A DNA stretch of 64,000 bases. Source: Nocardia camponoti. Lineage in GTDB: Bacteria > Actinomycetota > Actinomycetes > Mycobacteriales > Mycobacteriaceae. Both the position numbers and the translations under genes were made by a program. Shown here in pieces: positions 41,098-49,731 of the stretch (within the stretch, counting starts at the first letter, position 1; the number at the start of each line of letters is the position of its first letter). The notes beneath the pieces are model-generated. The model was not told the DNA's origin. It made no database searches and was given only the letters and a program-made list of their open reading frames with translations. The stretch spans positions 1,240,001 to 1,304,000 of the forward strand of contig NZ_BMMW01000002.1 of NCBI RefSeq assembly GCF_014646135.1. Reading direction: 5' to 3'.

Positions 41098-43098
41098 TCA
41101 CCAAATTGTCACTCGCTTTTCCGGTTCAAGGAACAGCGCGTCGTCGGGGGTCACGTCGAAGGCTTCGTAGAAGCTGTCGATGTTGCGCACCACCGCGTTG
41201 CAGCGGAATTCCGGCGGCGAATGCGGGTCGGTGGCAAGGCGGCGAATGGCCTCTTCCTGACGCGCCTTCGTACGCCACACCTGCGCCCAACCGAAGAACA
41301 CGCGCTGGAGACCGGTGAGGCCATCGATGACGGGCGCTTCCTTGCCATTGAGCGAAAGTTGGTACGCGACAAGGGCAATCGATAACCCGCCGAGGTCGCC
41401 GATGTTCTCACCAATCGTGAACTCGCCGTTGACCTTGTGCTCGTCGGCGAGTTCGGCGGGGGAGAGCACGCTGTACTGGTCGATGAGCGCCTTGGTTCGC
41501 TTGCCGAACTCTTCGCGGTCGGCGTCGGTCCACCAGTCGACCATGTTGCCGTCGCCGTCGTACTTCGCGCCCTGATCGTCGAAGCCGTGGCCGATCTCGT
41601 GACCGATCACCGCGCCGATTCCGCCGTAGTTGGCGGCGTCGTCGGCGTGCATGTCGAAGAACGGCGGTTGCAGGATCGCGGCCGGGAAGACGATCTCGTT
41701 CATGCCCGGGTTGTAGTAGGCGTTCACCGTTTGCGGGGTCATGAACCACTCATCGCGGTCGACCGGACCGCCGAGTTTCGCCAGGTCGCGGTCATGATCG
41801 GCGGCGTAGCCACGGCGGTAGTTGCCGACCAGGTCTTGCGGGTCGACGACGACGGCGGAGTAGTCGCGCCACTTGTCGGGGTAGCCGATTTTCGGGGTGA
41901 ACTTGTCGAGTTTTTTGAGCGCGGCGGTGCGGGTTTCCGGGCTCATCCACGGCAGGTCGGTGATGTTGGTGCGGTACGCCTCTTGCAGGTTTTTGACCAA
42001 ATCGACCATGCGGGCTTTGGCTTCGGGCGGGAAGTGTTGCGCCACATACAGTTTGCCGACGGCTTCGCCAAGCAGGTCTTGGACGAACGAGACGCCGCGC
42101 TTCCAGCGTTCCCGATTCTCTTGTGCGCCAGTGAGTTTGCGGCCGTAGAAGTCGAAGTTGGTTTCGACGATCTCGTCGGTGAGGTACGGGGCGCGGGCGT
42201 GCAGGATTTGCGAGGTTGCCCAGTCTTTCCAGTCCTGTTGCGGGAGCTGGGTCCACGCTTCGGTGAAGGTAGTGAGGTAGCTGGGCTGGCGGACTACCAG
42301 CTCTTCGAAGTTCGCGGTTCCGTTAGTGAATGCGGAAACCCAAGCGTCCCAATCGAATCCGGGGTGCTCGTTCTTGAGCGCTTCGAGGGTGGTGAGGTTG
42401 TAGCTCTTCTCCGCATCGCGGCGGCGGACTACGTCCCAGTGACCTGCGGCAAGCTTGGTCTCGAGGTCAAGAACGCGCTGCGCCGCGGCGGCGGGGTCGG
42501 CCGGGACCAGGCCTTCGAGCGCGGGATCTTGCGCGGCGAGAGTGAAGAGTTGCGTGAGGTGCTCAAGGTAAGCCGCGCGGATTTCGGCGAACTCGTCTTG
42601 GCGGTAGTAGGACTCATCGGGCAACCCGAGACCCGACTGCGTCGCGTGCACGAGGTAGCGGCTTGAGTTTTTGTCGTCGGTGTCGACGTAGTAACCGAGC
42701 GCGCCACGCACCCCGGTGCGCTGCAAACTGCCGAGCAGCGCGGCGAACTCGCTGGCGGTTTGCACCTCAGCGAGCTGGCGCAGTTCGCTGGCGACGGGTT
42801 TCAGCCCGGCGTTGGCGATGGTTTCGGTGTCCATGAAGCTGGTGTAGAGGTCGGCGATTTTGCGGGCATCCGCGTCGTCAGCGGCGGCCTCGGCGGCGTT
42901 TTGAATGATGGCCTGCACATCGACTTCGGCCTGGTCATAGAGCGTGCGGAACGCACCATCGACGGCGCGATCAGCCGGAATCTCATAGTCGGCCAACCAC
43001 CGCCCATTGACGTGCGCGAACAGATCGTCAGCGACCCGCACGTCGGCGTCGCGGAAGGACAGATCGATACCGGAGGGACTGCTCAGATCGGAAGTCAC
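41098..43098 (-). CDS. M13 family zinc metallopeptidase (PepO/Zmp1 type)
   Basis: A 666-aa neprilysin-type endopeptidase, close in length to M. tuberculosis Zmp1 (663 aa). The zinc site is VIGHEIGHGFDDQG (about residue 495), with the third ligand in GENIGDLGGLSIA. The NAYYNP block typical of the M13 substrate cleft lies before it, and the end (CNAVVRNIDSFYEAFDV) holds the conserved Cys-Asn region. No signal peptide is evident, as for Zmp1. GTG 43098 is preceded by TACGAT at six bases, indicating a leaderless transcript. Confidence 0.9.
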   Translation of the reverse strand: MTSDLSSPSGIDLSFRDADVRVADDLFAHVNGRWLADYEIPADRAVDGAFRTLYDQAEVDVQAIIQNAAEAAADDADARKIADLYTSFMDTETIANAGLKPVASELRQLAEVQTASEFAALLGSLQRTGVRGALGYYVDTDDKNSSRYLVHATQSGLGLPDESYYRQDEFAEIRAAYLEHLTQLFTLAAQDPALEGLVPADPAAAAQRVLDLETKLAAGHWDVVRRRDAEKSYNLTTLEALKNEHPGFDWDAWVSAFTNGTANFEELVVRQPSYLTTFTEAWTQLPQQDWKDWATSQILHARAPYLTDEIVETNFDFYGRKLTGAQENRERWKRGVSFVQDLLGEAVGKLYVAQHFPPEAKARMVDLVKNLQEAYRTNITDLPWMSPETRTAALKKLDKFTPKIGYPDKWRDYSAVVVDPQDLVGNYRRGYAADHDRDLAKLGGPVDRDEWFMTPQTVNAYYNPGMNEIVFPAAILQPPFFDMHADDAANYGGIGAVIGHEIGHGFDDQGAKYDGDGNMVDWWTDADREEFGKRTKALIDQYSVLSPAELADEHKVNGEFTIGENIGDLGGLSIALVAYQLSLNGKEAPVIDGLTGLQRVFFGWAQVWRTKARQEEAIRRLATDPHSPPEFRCNAVVRNIDSFYEAFDVTPDDALFLEPEKRVTIW

Positions 43099-43333
43099 CG
43101 CTCCATCGTATGGGTGGGGTGTGACAGGTGCATTGGAGTTGGTCAGGCTTGGTGGCCCTCCGCGTCCCGGCGGCGCGCCAACGCTACCGAGAGCCTGGGT
43201 ACGAAACAGACGCGTTAAACGCTTCCGAGGGCCCGTTTGCCATGCCGGTGGTCCGACCTCCCGCGAACGTGGTTGCCACGATTCCGTCTTCCACCTGGGC
43301 TCGATTTGTCGGCGAACGTCAATTCGTGGGGCC

Positions 43334-43681
43334 GTGCAACGGATTAGCGAAAGAGGTTCGTCGTGGTTTTACCACCTCGCTACAGAGCCAGACTGTCAAG
43401 AAGTTCTTGACACCGGGCAGGCGTGTAAAGGTAAACTTGACAGCGTTCACATCGCTCAATCAGCGCGCAAGCACCGCGTGGCTGACGCTGACATCGTGCA
43501 TGCATGGGAAAATGCGCTGCGGCTAGCGGAATTCGAGTACGACGGCGAGGAACGGGTGCTCGTCATTGGCCCGGACTCAGCGGGCCGAATGCTTGAACTC
43601 GTTGCGGTGCCAGTGCACGGGCCGAATCGGATCATCCATGCCGACAGACTGCGACCCAAGTTCCACGACTACCTGAGGTGA
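43334..43681 (+). CDS. Toxin-like small protein, first gene of a TA-like pair
   Basis: The C-terminal 75 residues (SARKHRVADADIVHAWENAL, then VLVIGPDSAGRMLELV and IIHADRLRPKFHDYL) match a frequent actinobacterial protein of about 80-90 aa that resembles BrnT-type toxins. The partner gene follows 5 bp downstream. The start is uncertain: no ATG, GTG or TTG lies in frame close to the domain, and the nearest is GTG 43334, which adds some 35 unrelated residues. A frame disruption at the 5' end is therefore possible. Function as a ribonuclease-type toxin is inference. Confidence 0.55.
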   Translation: MQRISERGSSWFYHLATEPDCQEVLDTGQACKGKLDSVHIAQSARKHRVADADIVHAWENALRLAEFEYDGEERVLVIGPDSAGRMLELVAVPVHGPNRIIHADRLRPKFHDYLR

Positions 43682-43686
43682 TCAAT

Positions 43687-44034
43687 ATGACGACCATGAA
43701 GAAGTCGCAGGCAGGCAGCCGACGGATCGTTCGGATGTCGACAGGCGCGATGTCCCATGTCCAAACCATCAAACCCCGTACGCCCATAGCCGTGCCCGCG
43801 GCCAACCCGGGGCAAGACGAAACGGGGCTCGACCAGCTCGATCCGCAGTCGACACCCGGGCGCGACGCCAAGCACTTTCGCGGCATCATCACCGCGCGCA
43901 AACAGGTCGCGGCGGCGGAAGAAGCGCTCCACGCCGCAGTCCGAGCCGCGCGCGAGGCGGGGGATTCGTGGACCGTGATCGGCATGGCACTCGGCACCAC
44001 CCGCCAGGCCGCGTTTCAGCCGTTCGGGAAATAG
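43687..44034 (+). CDS. Putative antitoxin/HTH-type partner protein
   Basis: A 115-aa protein. A basic, variable N-terminus is followed by the conserved segment FRGIITARKQVAAAEEALH and then REAGDSWTVIGMALGTTRQA, in which WTVIGMALGTTRQAAFQ looks like a helix-turn-helix. Proteins with this segment commonly follow toxin-like genes of the preceding type. ATG 43687 has GAGG upstream; a GTG at 43678 overlaps the toxin stop as GTGA and is an alternative. It probably binds DNA and the toxin-like partner. Confidence 0.6.
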   Translation: MTTMKKSQAGSRRIVRMSTGAMSHVQTIKPRTPIAVPAANPGQDETGLDQLDPQSTPGRDAKHFRGIITARKQVAAAEEALHAAVRAAREAGDSWTVIGMALGTTRQAAFQPFGK

Positions 44035-44035
44035 C

Positions 44036-44395
44036 TCAACCAACTACCGCGAACTCGTTTTCGCGCACACCTGCCACGAAAGCCGTCCATTCCTCGGCCG
44101 TGAATTCCAATGTGGTTCCGGCGTGGCGCAATGTGGCGCTGCCGTCGGGGGTCACGTGGGCTGAGACTGTCGGGTGGGGGCTTCCCAAAAGTAGGCAGTG
44201 CAGGAAGGTCGTCCATAAGGTCGTCGGGACCGCGATTGTTGGGTGCGGAGTTTCTGGGGTCGCCTGGAATTTGCTGTCTCGGACGTAAACCTGCTCATCG
44301 GTTATTCGGACCTCTACGCATTGGTTGCCGTTGTTCGAGAAAGACGATGTGAACCAACCCGAATCGGGGCCTTGGCGGCGAGCGGTGGTGGCCAT
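44036..44395 (-). CDS. DUF397 protein with two tandem DUF397-like halves
   Basis: A 119-aa protein. The first half has the DUF397 signature (WFTSSFSNNGNQCVEVRI, VYVRDSK). The second half repeats its end (ATLRHAGTTLEFTAEEWTAF, VAGVRENEFAVV). Normal DUF397 proteins are about 60-70 aa with a single unit. It follows the Scr1-type regulator by 10 bp, the standard order for these pairs, where DUF397 acts as partner or inhibitor of the regulator. The start is ATG 44395. Confidence 0.8.
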   Translation of the reverse strand: MATTARRQGPDSGWFTSSFSNNGNQCVEVRITDEQVYVRDSKFQATPETPHPTIAVPTTLWTTFLHCLLLGSPHPTVSAHVTPDGSATLRHAGTTLEFTAEEWTAFVAGVRENEFAVVG

Positions 44396-44405
44396 GACCC
44401 AAAGC

Positions 44406-45251
44406 CTACCCCTTCGCATACCTACTGATCAGTGCCAGCGAATCGGGTCGCGACAGTGACTGGTCGAGTGCGCGCAAGTACGCGAAACCCAGGTCGCGCA
44501 CCTGCTCCGCGTCGTCGACCGCGCCGCCGAAAACGGCGCTTTCCGCCCACGCGAAGGTCGGTAGCTGGTCGCTTGCGAAGTCGAGTAAATGGAAACTCGA
44601 ACCGCCGAGAACCGCGCCCGATGGCGCGTCGAATGGGATTACTCGAATATTCACCGTGTCGAGCTCACGTAATAGCGAAACCAAATGAAGTAACTGTTCG
44701 CGCAAAACGGTTGCGCCGCCGGTTTGTTGACGCAAAGTCGCCTCACCGACAACGGCGGTGACTTCGAGCGGGTCAGCGTCGCGTAACCGCTCCTGCCGAC
44801 GCAGGCGAATAGCGACAAGCTGGTCGACCTGCACCGGACTAATCATCACATCGGCGCTGATCAACGCCCGCGCGTACGACTCGGTCTGCAACAGCCCAGG
44901 CACGATCAAACTGTCGTAGGAACGCACACTCGCCGCGCCCGCTTCCATCCCATAGAGCCGCTGCAATTCCGAACCGATCGCCGCGCTTGTCCACCACGCG
45001 CGCTGCTTGCTGGCCTCAAGCAGCGAAAGCAGCTCGACACGTTCGTCTTCGGCGATGTCGAGCACGTCCAAAACCGGGCCGATCGTTGAGCCGGTGAGCA
45101 CCCGACGCCCCTTTTCCACGTGCGACCAGTTAGCGGGAGTGAACCCGACGCGACGCGCGAAACCGGCCGAATCGAAGCCGCGCTGCTCGCGCAACTCGCG
45201 GAGCCGCAGCACCAGTTCCCAGCGCGCCGTGGTTGGCGAAACGGGCGACAT
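44406..45251 (-). CDS. Scr1-type helix-turn-helix regulator (XRE, DUF5753)
   Basis: A 281-aa transcription factor. The N-terminal XRE helix-turn-helix is about residues 10-65 (LRELREQRGFDSAGFARRVG, FTPANWSHVEKGRR). The C-terminal DUF5753 region follows, with LIVPGLLQTESYARAL and a final block around RVIPFDAPSGAVLGGSSFHL. These proteins occur in actinobacteria with DUF397 partners and have been compared to toxin-antitoxin or development switches. I chose ATG 45251 over the GTG at 45278. It is divergent from the 45462 gene. Confidence 0.85.
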   Translation of the reverse strand: MSPVSPTTARWELVLRLRELREQRGFDSAGFARRVGFTPANWSHVEKGRRVLTGSTIGPVLDVLDIAEDERVELLSLLEASKQRAWWTSAAIGSELQRLYGMEAGAASVRSYDSLIVPGLLQTESYARALISADVMISPVQVDQLVAIRLRRQERLRDADPLEVTAVVGEATLRQQTGGATVLREQLLHLVSLLRELDTVNIRVIPFDAPSGAVLGGSSFHLLDFASDQLPTFAWAESAVFGGAVDDAEQVRDLGFAYLRALDQSLSRPDSLALISRYAKG

Positions 45252-45461
45252 ACCGCCGAATTCTAGCGTGACAGACACACCAGCTACTGACTATTGTCAG
45301 CGCGCTTGTTCGGCACTAGGCTAGTGCAACGGCAATTTTTCGGCCTGAACCAGCCGTTATCAAAAAGTTTCCCGCGTCACCCGTTCGTGCTGCTACCGCT
45401 CGCACCACCAGAGCGAACTTCTAGCTACATCGAGTCCACCGTCGACGGAGACGAGGTCGTG

Positions 45462-45992
45462 ATGAGCATGCTGCCGCGTACTGAGGAAAAATGCGGGTAT
45501 TCGCTGGCTGAGGATTACTCGGCCACCCAAGATGCGTTGGCGCGCTGCCGCCACTACCGCAAAAGCAATGGGCTCTACGGCGTTGTCGACTCCAACCTTG
45601 GGCGCATCATGCTTGAGATTGGCGCGGTCGGCGCGGTCGTTATGCCAGCCACGCTGGGCGAACGCGTGCGCGGGCTGCTTACCAGCCGTGGGCAGCGCTG
45701 CGGGCCGGTGATCGCGCATCCGCGCTCAGGTCGCTGGACGTTCCTCACCGGACCAACCGACAATTCCTACCTCGACACCGTGCTTTTCGCGGAATTCTTC
45801 CGGGTGTGCGCGTCAGTCGCGTTGCCGGGCAGCGAGATTGTGTTGCCGTCGCCCGCTGATGAGCGCACGCGGTACCGGGTGTGGGTCAACGAACCGGTTG
45901 GCGATTACCGCCCGGATTTCGCGCAGGTTGTTGCCGCTACGCGCACGAGCGCGCGCACGTCGAGCCAGTTGCTACGCGAGGGTTCGGCCTAG
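45462..45992 (+). CDS. Conserved hypothetical protein, next to Scr1/DUF397 pair
   Basis: A 176-aa soluble protein. Visible blocks are HYRKSNGLYGVVDSNLGRIM, GAVVMPATLGERVRGLL and VIAHPRSGRWTFLTGP. The RCGPVIAHPRSGRWTFLTGP region recalls actinobacterial proteins found beside Scr1 regulators, but no function is known to me. The frame is open back to 45294. I chose the ATG at 45462 because GAGG stands five bases upstream, and the earlier part (HPFVLLPLAPPERTSSY) does not look coding. Confidence 0.6.
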   Translation: MSMLPRTEEKCGYSLAEDYSATQDALARCRHYRKSNGLYGVVDSNLGRIMLEIGAVGAVVMPATLGERVRGLLTSRGQRCGPVIAHPRSGRWTFLTGPTDNSYLDTVLFAEFFRVCASVALPGSEIVLPSPADERTRYRVWVNEPVGDYRPDFAQVVAATRTSARTSSQLLREGSA

Positions 45993-46001
45993 CCGCAACG
46001 G

Positions 46002-46772
46002 CTAACCCCACTGCTCACCCAGCCGCGCGTGCATCTCCCACACGATCACCTCGGCAGGTCCCAAGGCGCGCACCCGCTGCCCACCGGAATCGGTCGCGCG
46101 CACCGCGTCGCCCTGGCGCAGCGTGCCAACGCCCTCAACCTCAACTGACCCACGCGCGACGAATACATGCAGGTAAGGCGCGTCGGGAAGCGAAACAACC
46201 CCGGCGTCGTCCAATCGCGCAACGTGCATCGCCGAATGCGACGAATTAATCGCGATAGCCGTGCGGTCGCGATAACGCGGCAGCCCTGAGGCCACCGTCA
46301 CCAGACCACCGCGCGCGAGTTCGTCGTCGATTTCGAGCTGCTGGTATCCCGGCGTGAGGTCGGCGGTGTCGGGGACCACCCACATCTGCACGAAATGCAC
46401 GGGCTCGTCGTACTCAGCAGATCCACCATCAATGCGCCACGAATCATTTTTCTCAGAATGAAGAATTCCGCTGCCAGCACTCATTCGCTGCGCCAAGCCG
46501 GGATAAATGATCCCGTTGTTGCCAAGCGAATCCTGGTGCACCAGTGAGCCTTTCAGCACCCAGGTGACGATCTCCATGTCCTGATGCGGGTGCGTATCAA
46601 AGCCCTGACCAGGCGCGACAACATCTTCGTTGTGCACGAGCAATAACCCGTGGTGGGTATTGGTTGGGTCGTAATGCTCGCCGAAAGAAAACGAATGCGC
46701 GGAATCGAGCCACTCAATTGTGGTCTGGTCCCGTTCGGCCGCTCGGTGCACTGCAACACTCACCGCACCCAT
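46002..46772 (-). CDS. Pirin family protein (bicupin)
   Basis: A 256-aa bicupin. The metal-binding residues of the N-terminal cupin are visible in FDTHPHQDMEIVTWVLKG (two His), then LVHQDS and GILHSEKN (His, then Glu). The C-terminal cupin ends VIVWEMHARLG. Bacterial pirins such as YhhW can oxidise quercetin, and the role here is unknown. It is divergent from the MFS gene with only 20 bp between the starts, so the promoters overlap. Confidence 0.88.
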   Translation of the reverse strand: MGAVSVAVHRAAERDQTTIEWLDSAHSFSFGEHYDPTNTHHGLLLVHNEDVVAPGQGFDTHPHQDMEIVTWVLKGSLVHQDSLGNNGIIYPGLAQRMSAGSGILHSEKNDSWRIDGGSAEYDEPVHFVQMWVVPDTADLTPGYQQLEIDDELARGGLVTVASGLPRYRDRTAIAINSSHSAMHVARLDDAGVVSLPDAPYLHVFVARGSVEVEGVGTLRQGDAVRATDSGGQRVRALGPAEVIVWEMHARLGEQWG

Positions 46773-46792
46773 TCTGGCACTACTATCCTCGC

Positions 46793-48175
46793 GTGGTGTC
46801 GACTCATCGCCCTGACGGCGCGAAACCGGTCCCCGAGCGGCCGAGTGCGATCCGGCGGGCGCTCGCTTCGACGCGTGAGATCGTGCGCGAGAACCCGCGC
46901 ATGCCTCGCCTGGCCCTGCTGCGCCTGACCGCCCAGTTTGGCGACGGCATGTTTCAGGCCGCGCTGTCGGGCGCGATCCTGTTCAACCCAGAACGCGAAA
47001 CCGATCCGCTCGCGATCGCGGCCGGGTTCGCGGTGTTGCTGCTGCCGTATTCGGTGATCGGCCCGTACGCGGGCGCGTTGCTTGACCGGTGGGACCGCCG
47101 GACCGTGCTGCTCGTCGCGAGCGCCGCACGCGCGGTGTTGATCGGGCTCGTCGCGGTCGGATTGTTGGCGGGAGCGGGGGAGACGCCGCTGCTGTTGCTC
47201 GCGCTCGCGGTGGTTGGGGTGAGCCGGTTCGTGCTCGCTGGGGTGTCGGCCGCGTTGCCGCGCGTGCTCGCCAGGCGCTATCTCGTGACGATGAATTCCG
47301 TGCTCGCCACCGTCGCGTCGGTGTGCGCGGGTGTTGGCGCTGCTGCCGCTGTCGCGGTGATCGCGGTAATCGGCGCGGGCGACACCGCGTCGGCCGTCGC
47401 TGTCGCGCTGAGCGGCATCGGTTCGCTGGTCGGCATCGTGCTCGCGTATGGCTTCAAACCGCATGTACTCGGACCTGAGAAGGGCGGGTCGGCGCGGAAA
47501 GAAAGCACGCTGAAAGCCATCGCGACCGGCTTGCGCACGGGCGCTCGCGCGGTGTGGCACTCGGTGCCAGTGACGACCGCGATGATCGGCATCGGCGCGC
47601 ATCGTGTTGTGTTCGGCATGAACACGCTGATCATGGTGCTCGTGCTGCGTCAGCCAGCCAACGGCGACCAGATGAGCGGCGGGCTCGTCGGATTCGGTGT
47701 CGCGATCGGCTTCGCCGCGGCAGGCATGCTGTGCGCGGCGGTGCTCGCGCCGTTGTTGATCCCGCGCCTCGGCAAGCCGCGCACCGTTGTCGCCGGCCTG
47801 GTCACCGCACTGATCGTGCAGGTCACGCTGGTCACCCCGACCGCGTTCGCGTCGACCGGTGCCGCCGCCGAACGCGCGCATCTGCTGCTGCTCGCCGCCG
47901 CGTTCGGGCTCGGACTCGCGGGTCAAACGATCAAACTCACCGGCGACGCGTGCATGCAAATGGACATCCCCGACGACGAACGCGGCCAGGTTTTCGCGTT
48001 GCAAGACACAGTTTTCAACATCGCCTTCGTGGCCGCCATCGCCGCGACCGCAGCCGTGATTCCGATGGATGGCCGGTCGATCGGGGTGGTTGCCGCCGGT
48101 GCGGGTTGTTACGTATTAGGGCTGGTAGCGGTGAGTTTGAATGCGCGGCGGGCGGGTGCGCGCGGGAACCGCTAG
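46793..48175 (+). CDS. MFS transporter
   Basis: A 460-aa permease with about 12 helices (for example AAGFAVLLLPYSVIGPYAGA, and LLLLALAVVGVSRFVLAGV). The cytoplasmic loop motif PYAGALLDRWDRRTVLL is motif A of the superfamily. A start at GTG 46793 (or 46796) is indicated by TACTAT exactly six bases upstream, so the transcript is probably leaderless. The open frame back to 46664 crosses the pirin gene and is not used. Substrate unknown. Confidence 0.82.
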   Translation: MVSTHRPDGAKPVPERPSAIRRALASTREIVRENPRMPRLALLRLTAQFGDGMFQAALSGAILFNPERETDPLAIAAGFAVLLLPYSVIGPYAGALLDRWDRRTVLLVASAARAVLIGLVAVGLLAGAGETPLLLLALAVVGVSRFVLAGVSAALPRVLARRYLVTMNSVLATVASVCAGVGAAAAVAVIAVIGAGDTASAVAVALSGIGSLVGIVLAYGFKPHVLGPEKGGSARKESTLKAIATGLRTGARAVWHSVPVTTAMIGIGAHRVVFGMNTLIMVLVLRQPANGDQMSGGLVGFGVAIGFAAAGMLCAAVLAPLLIPRLGKPRTVVAGLVTALIVQVTLVTPTAFASTGAAAERAHLLLLAAAFGLGLAGQTIKLTGDACMQMDIPDDERGQVFALQDTVFNIAFVAAIAATAAVIPMDGRSIGVVAAGAGCYVLGLVAVSLNARRAGARGNR

Positions 48176-48204
48176 CGGCCGGAAGTTGCTGATAGTTTCC
48201 CCAT

Positions 48205-49731
48205 GTGCGCACAGCAGCGGCGTCTCTGTGGTCATCGATCGTGCTCGGCGTTTTGCTCGCGGTGCCTTCGCCCGCTGGCGCCGAGCAATTCCCGTGGGTA
48301 AAACCACCGGTAAATAAGTGCGGGGAAATAGGTTTCGACCCGCTTAATCGCGCGCCCGATCCCAACGCACCGCCACCTAAGCCGGAAGAGCGGGAAACGC
48401 CGAGCGGCCCACCGACTTTCGACGTGCCAATCAAGCTGCCGCAGCTCACGCCGGTGCCCATCCCCGACCCGCCACACGACAACACGCGCGTCGCGCAGAC
48501 AAACCTCCCTGCCGATCCGTGCAAGAACCCGTGCCCGACGCCACCCAAACCCAAACCCACGCCCGCACCGCAAGAAGCCGAACTGAAAAGCGAAAGCTCA
48601 ACCCTTCCCACCTGGATTCCGCGGGTTCGATTCCGTCCCGAATTCGAATCGATTCCCGTCCCTGTTCCTGGCCCGAGTTATGAACCACCGCAGCCACTTC
48701 CGCCCCAACGCAACGTGCCGATCGAGCCGGCAACGCTGGCCGAGGCGACCGAACCCGCCGACGTGAGCGCGGTCGAACTGGTAAGCCAACTCACCGGACA
48801 CGGCTCGGCCAACCGCACCGACGCGCGGTGGGCGGTGAATGGCACCGACCTCGGGCTGATGTGGGAGACGAAACCGGGCCAGATCGCGATGGTTTTCGGC
48901 GACACGTTCGGCGAAGGGTGGGAGTACGGGGGAGCGGGCGGCGGCGACTGGCGGTCGAACATCCTGGCTTACAGTTCCGACCGCAAACTCAACGACGGCG
49001 TCACGATCGACTCGATGGTGCAAGACAAACCGTGTCACGCCGCGGAACTGTTGGGCAGTCGCAAGATCGACAATTTCGAACTGACGACCATCCCGACGTC
49101 GGGTTTCGCGCTCGGCAAGCGCCAGTTCATGAGCTACATGTCGGTGAATCACTGGTCGGAAACACCTGGCATGTGGCGCACCAACTTTGGTGGGCTCGCC
49201 TACTCCGACGACAACGGGTCGACGTGGACGAAAGACCAGCACGCGAAGTGGGAGAACTTCTTCGGCCTCGGTCGCTTCCAGGTCGCCGCGATGGTCCCGC
49301 ATGGCGACCACGTCTATCTGTTCGGCACGCCTAACGGGCGCATGGGCGAAATCGGCCTCGCGCGCGTGACGAAAGCCGACGTGCTCAACAAGTCGGCGTA
49401 CCAATACTGGGTCGACGAAAACTGGGTACCAGCCGCCGAGTACATCGCGCCGCCTATCGTCGACGGGCCAGCTGGGGAGTTGTCGGTGCGCTACGACGCG
49501 ACAAGCAAGCTCTGGCAAATGACCTACCTCGCGGGCGGCGACATCGTGCTTCGCACCGCGAAAACTCCGCAGGGGAGCTGGTCAGACCCGGTTTCGCTGG
49601 TCTCGACCGCCGATTACCCGGCCACCTACGGCGGCTTCATCCACCCCTGGTCAACCCCGAGCGACCTGTATTTCACGATGTCGGCGTGGCCGAGTTACAA
49701 CGTGTATCTCATGCACGCGCGCATCAACTGA
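48205..49731 (+). CDS. Secreted DUF4185 protein (GH183-type endo-D-arabinanase candidate)
   Basis: A 508-aa exported protein. The signal peptide is at 1-26 (LWSSIVLGVLLAVPSPAGA). A Pro-rich low-complexity region follows (about 28-170) with a small Cys-containing segment. The C-terminal domain (about 185-508) has the DUF4185 blocks GTDLGLMWET, IAMVFGDTFG, RSNILAYSSD and a final IHPWSTPSDLYF. DUF4185 proteins of mycobacteria and relatives have been shown to cut D-arabinan of arabinogalactan and lipoarabinomannan (family GH183). Activity here is inferred. TAGTTT six bases before the GTG suggests a leaderless transcript. It overlaps pxpC by 8 bp, convergently. Confidence 0.82.
   Translation: MRTAAASLWSSIVLGVLLAVPSPAGAEQFPWVKPPVNKCGEIGFDPLNRAPDPNAPPPKPEERETPSGPPTFDVPIKLPQLTPVPIPDPPHDNTRVAQTNLPADPCKNPCPTPPKPKPTPAPQEAELKSESSTLPTWIPRVRFRPEFESIPVPVPGPSYEPPQPLPPQRNVPIEPATLAEATEPADVSAVELVSQLTGHGSANRTDARWAVNGTDLGLMWETKPGQIAMVFGDTFGEGWEYGGAGGGDWRSNILAYSSDRKLNDGVTIDSMVQDKPCHAAELLGSRKIDNFELTTIPTSGFALGKRQFMSYMSVNHWSETPGMWRTNFGGLAYSDDNGSTWTKDQHAKWENFFGLGRFQVAAMVPHGDHVYLFGTPNGRMGEIGLARVTKADVLNKSAYQYWVDENWVPAAEYIAPPIVDGPAGELSVRYDATSKLWQMTYLAGGDIVLRTAKTPQGSWSDPVSLVSTADYPATYGGFIHPWSTPSDLYFTMSAWPSYNVYLMHARIN

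Noticed and set aside
43007..43333. Upstream part of the open frame leading into the toxin-like gene
   Set aside because: It overlaps the start of the M13 peptidase gene on the other strand and has Arg/Gly-rich, non-conserved translation; only the 3' part looks real.
43407..43442. Two TTGACA strings before the toxin-like domain taken as a promoter
   Set aside because: The possible -10 box (TAAACT) is 19 bp away, the spacing is poor, and the second TTGACA lies inside the coding region.
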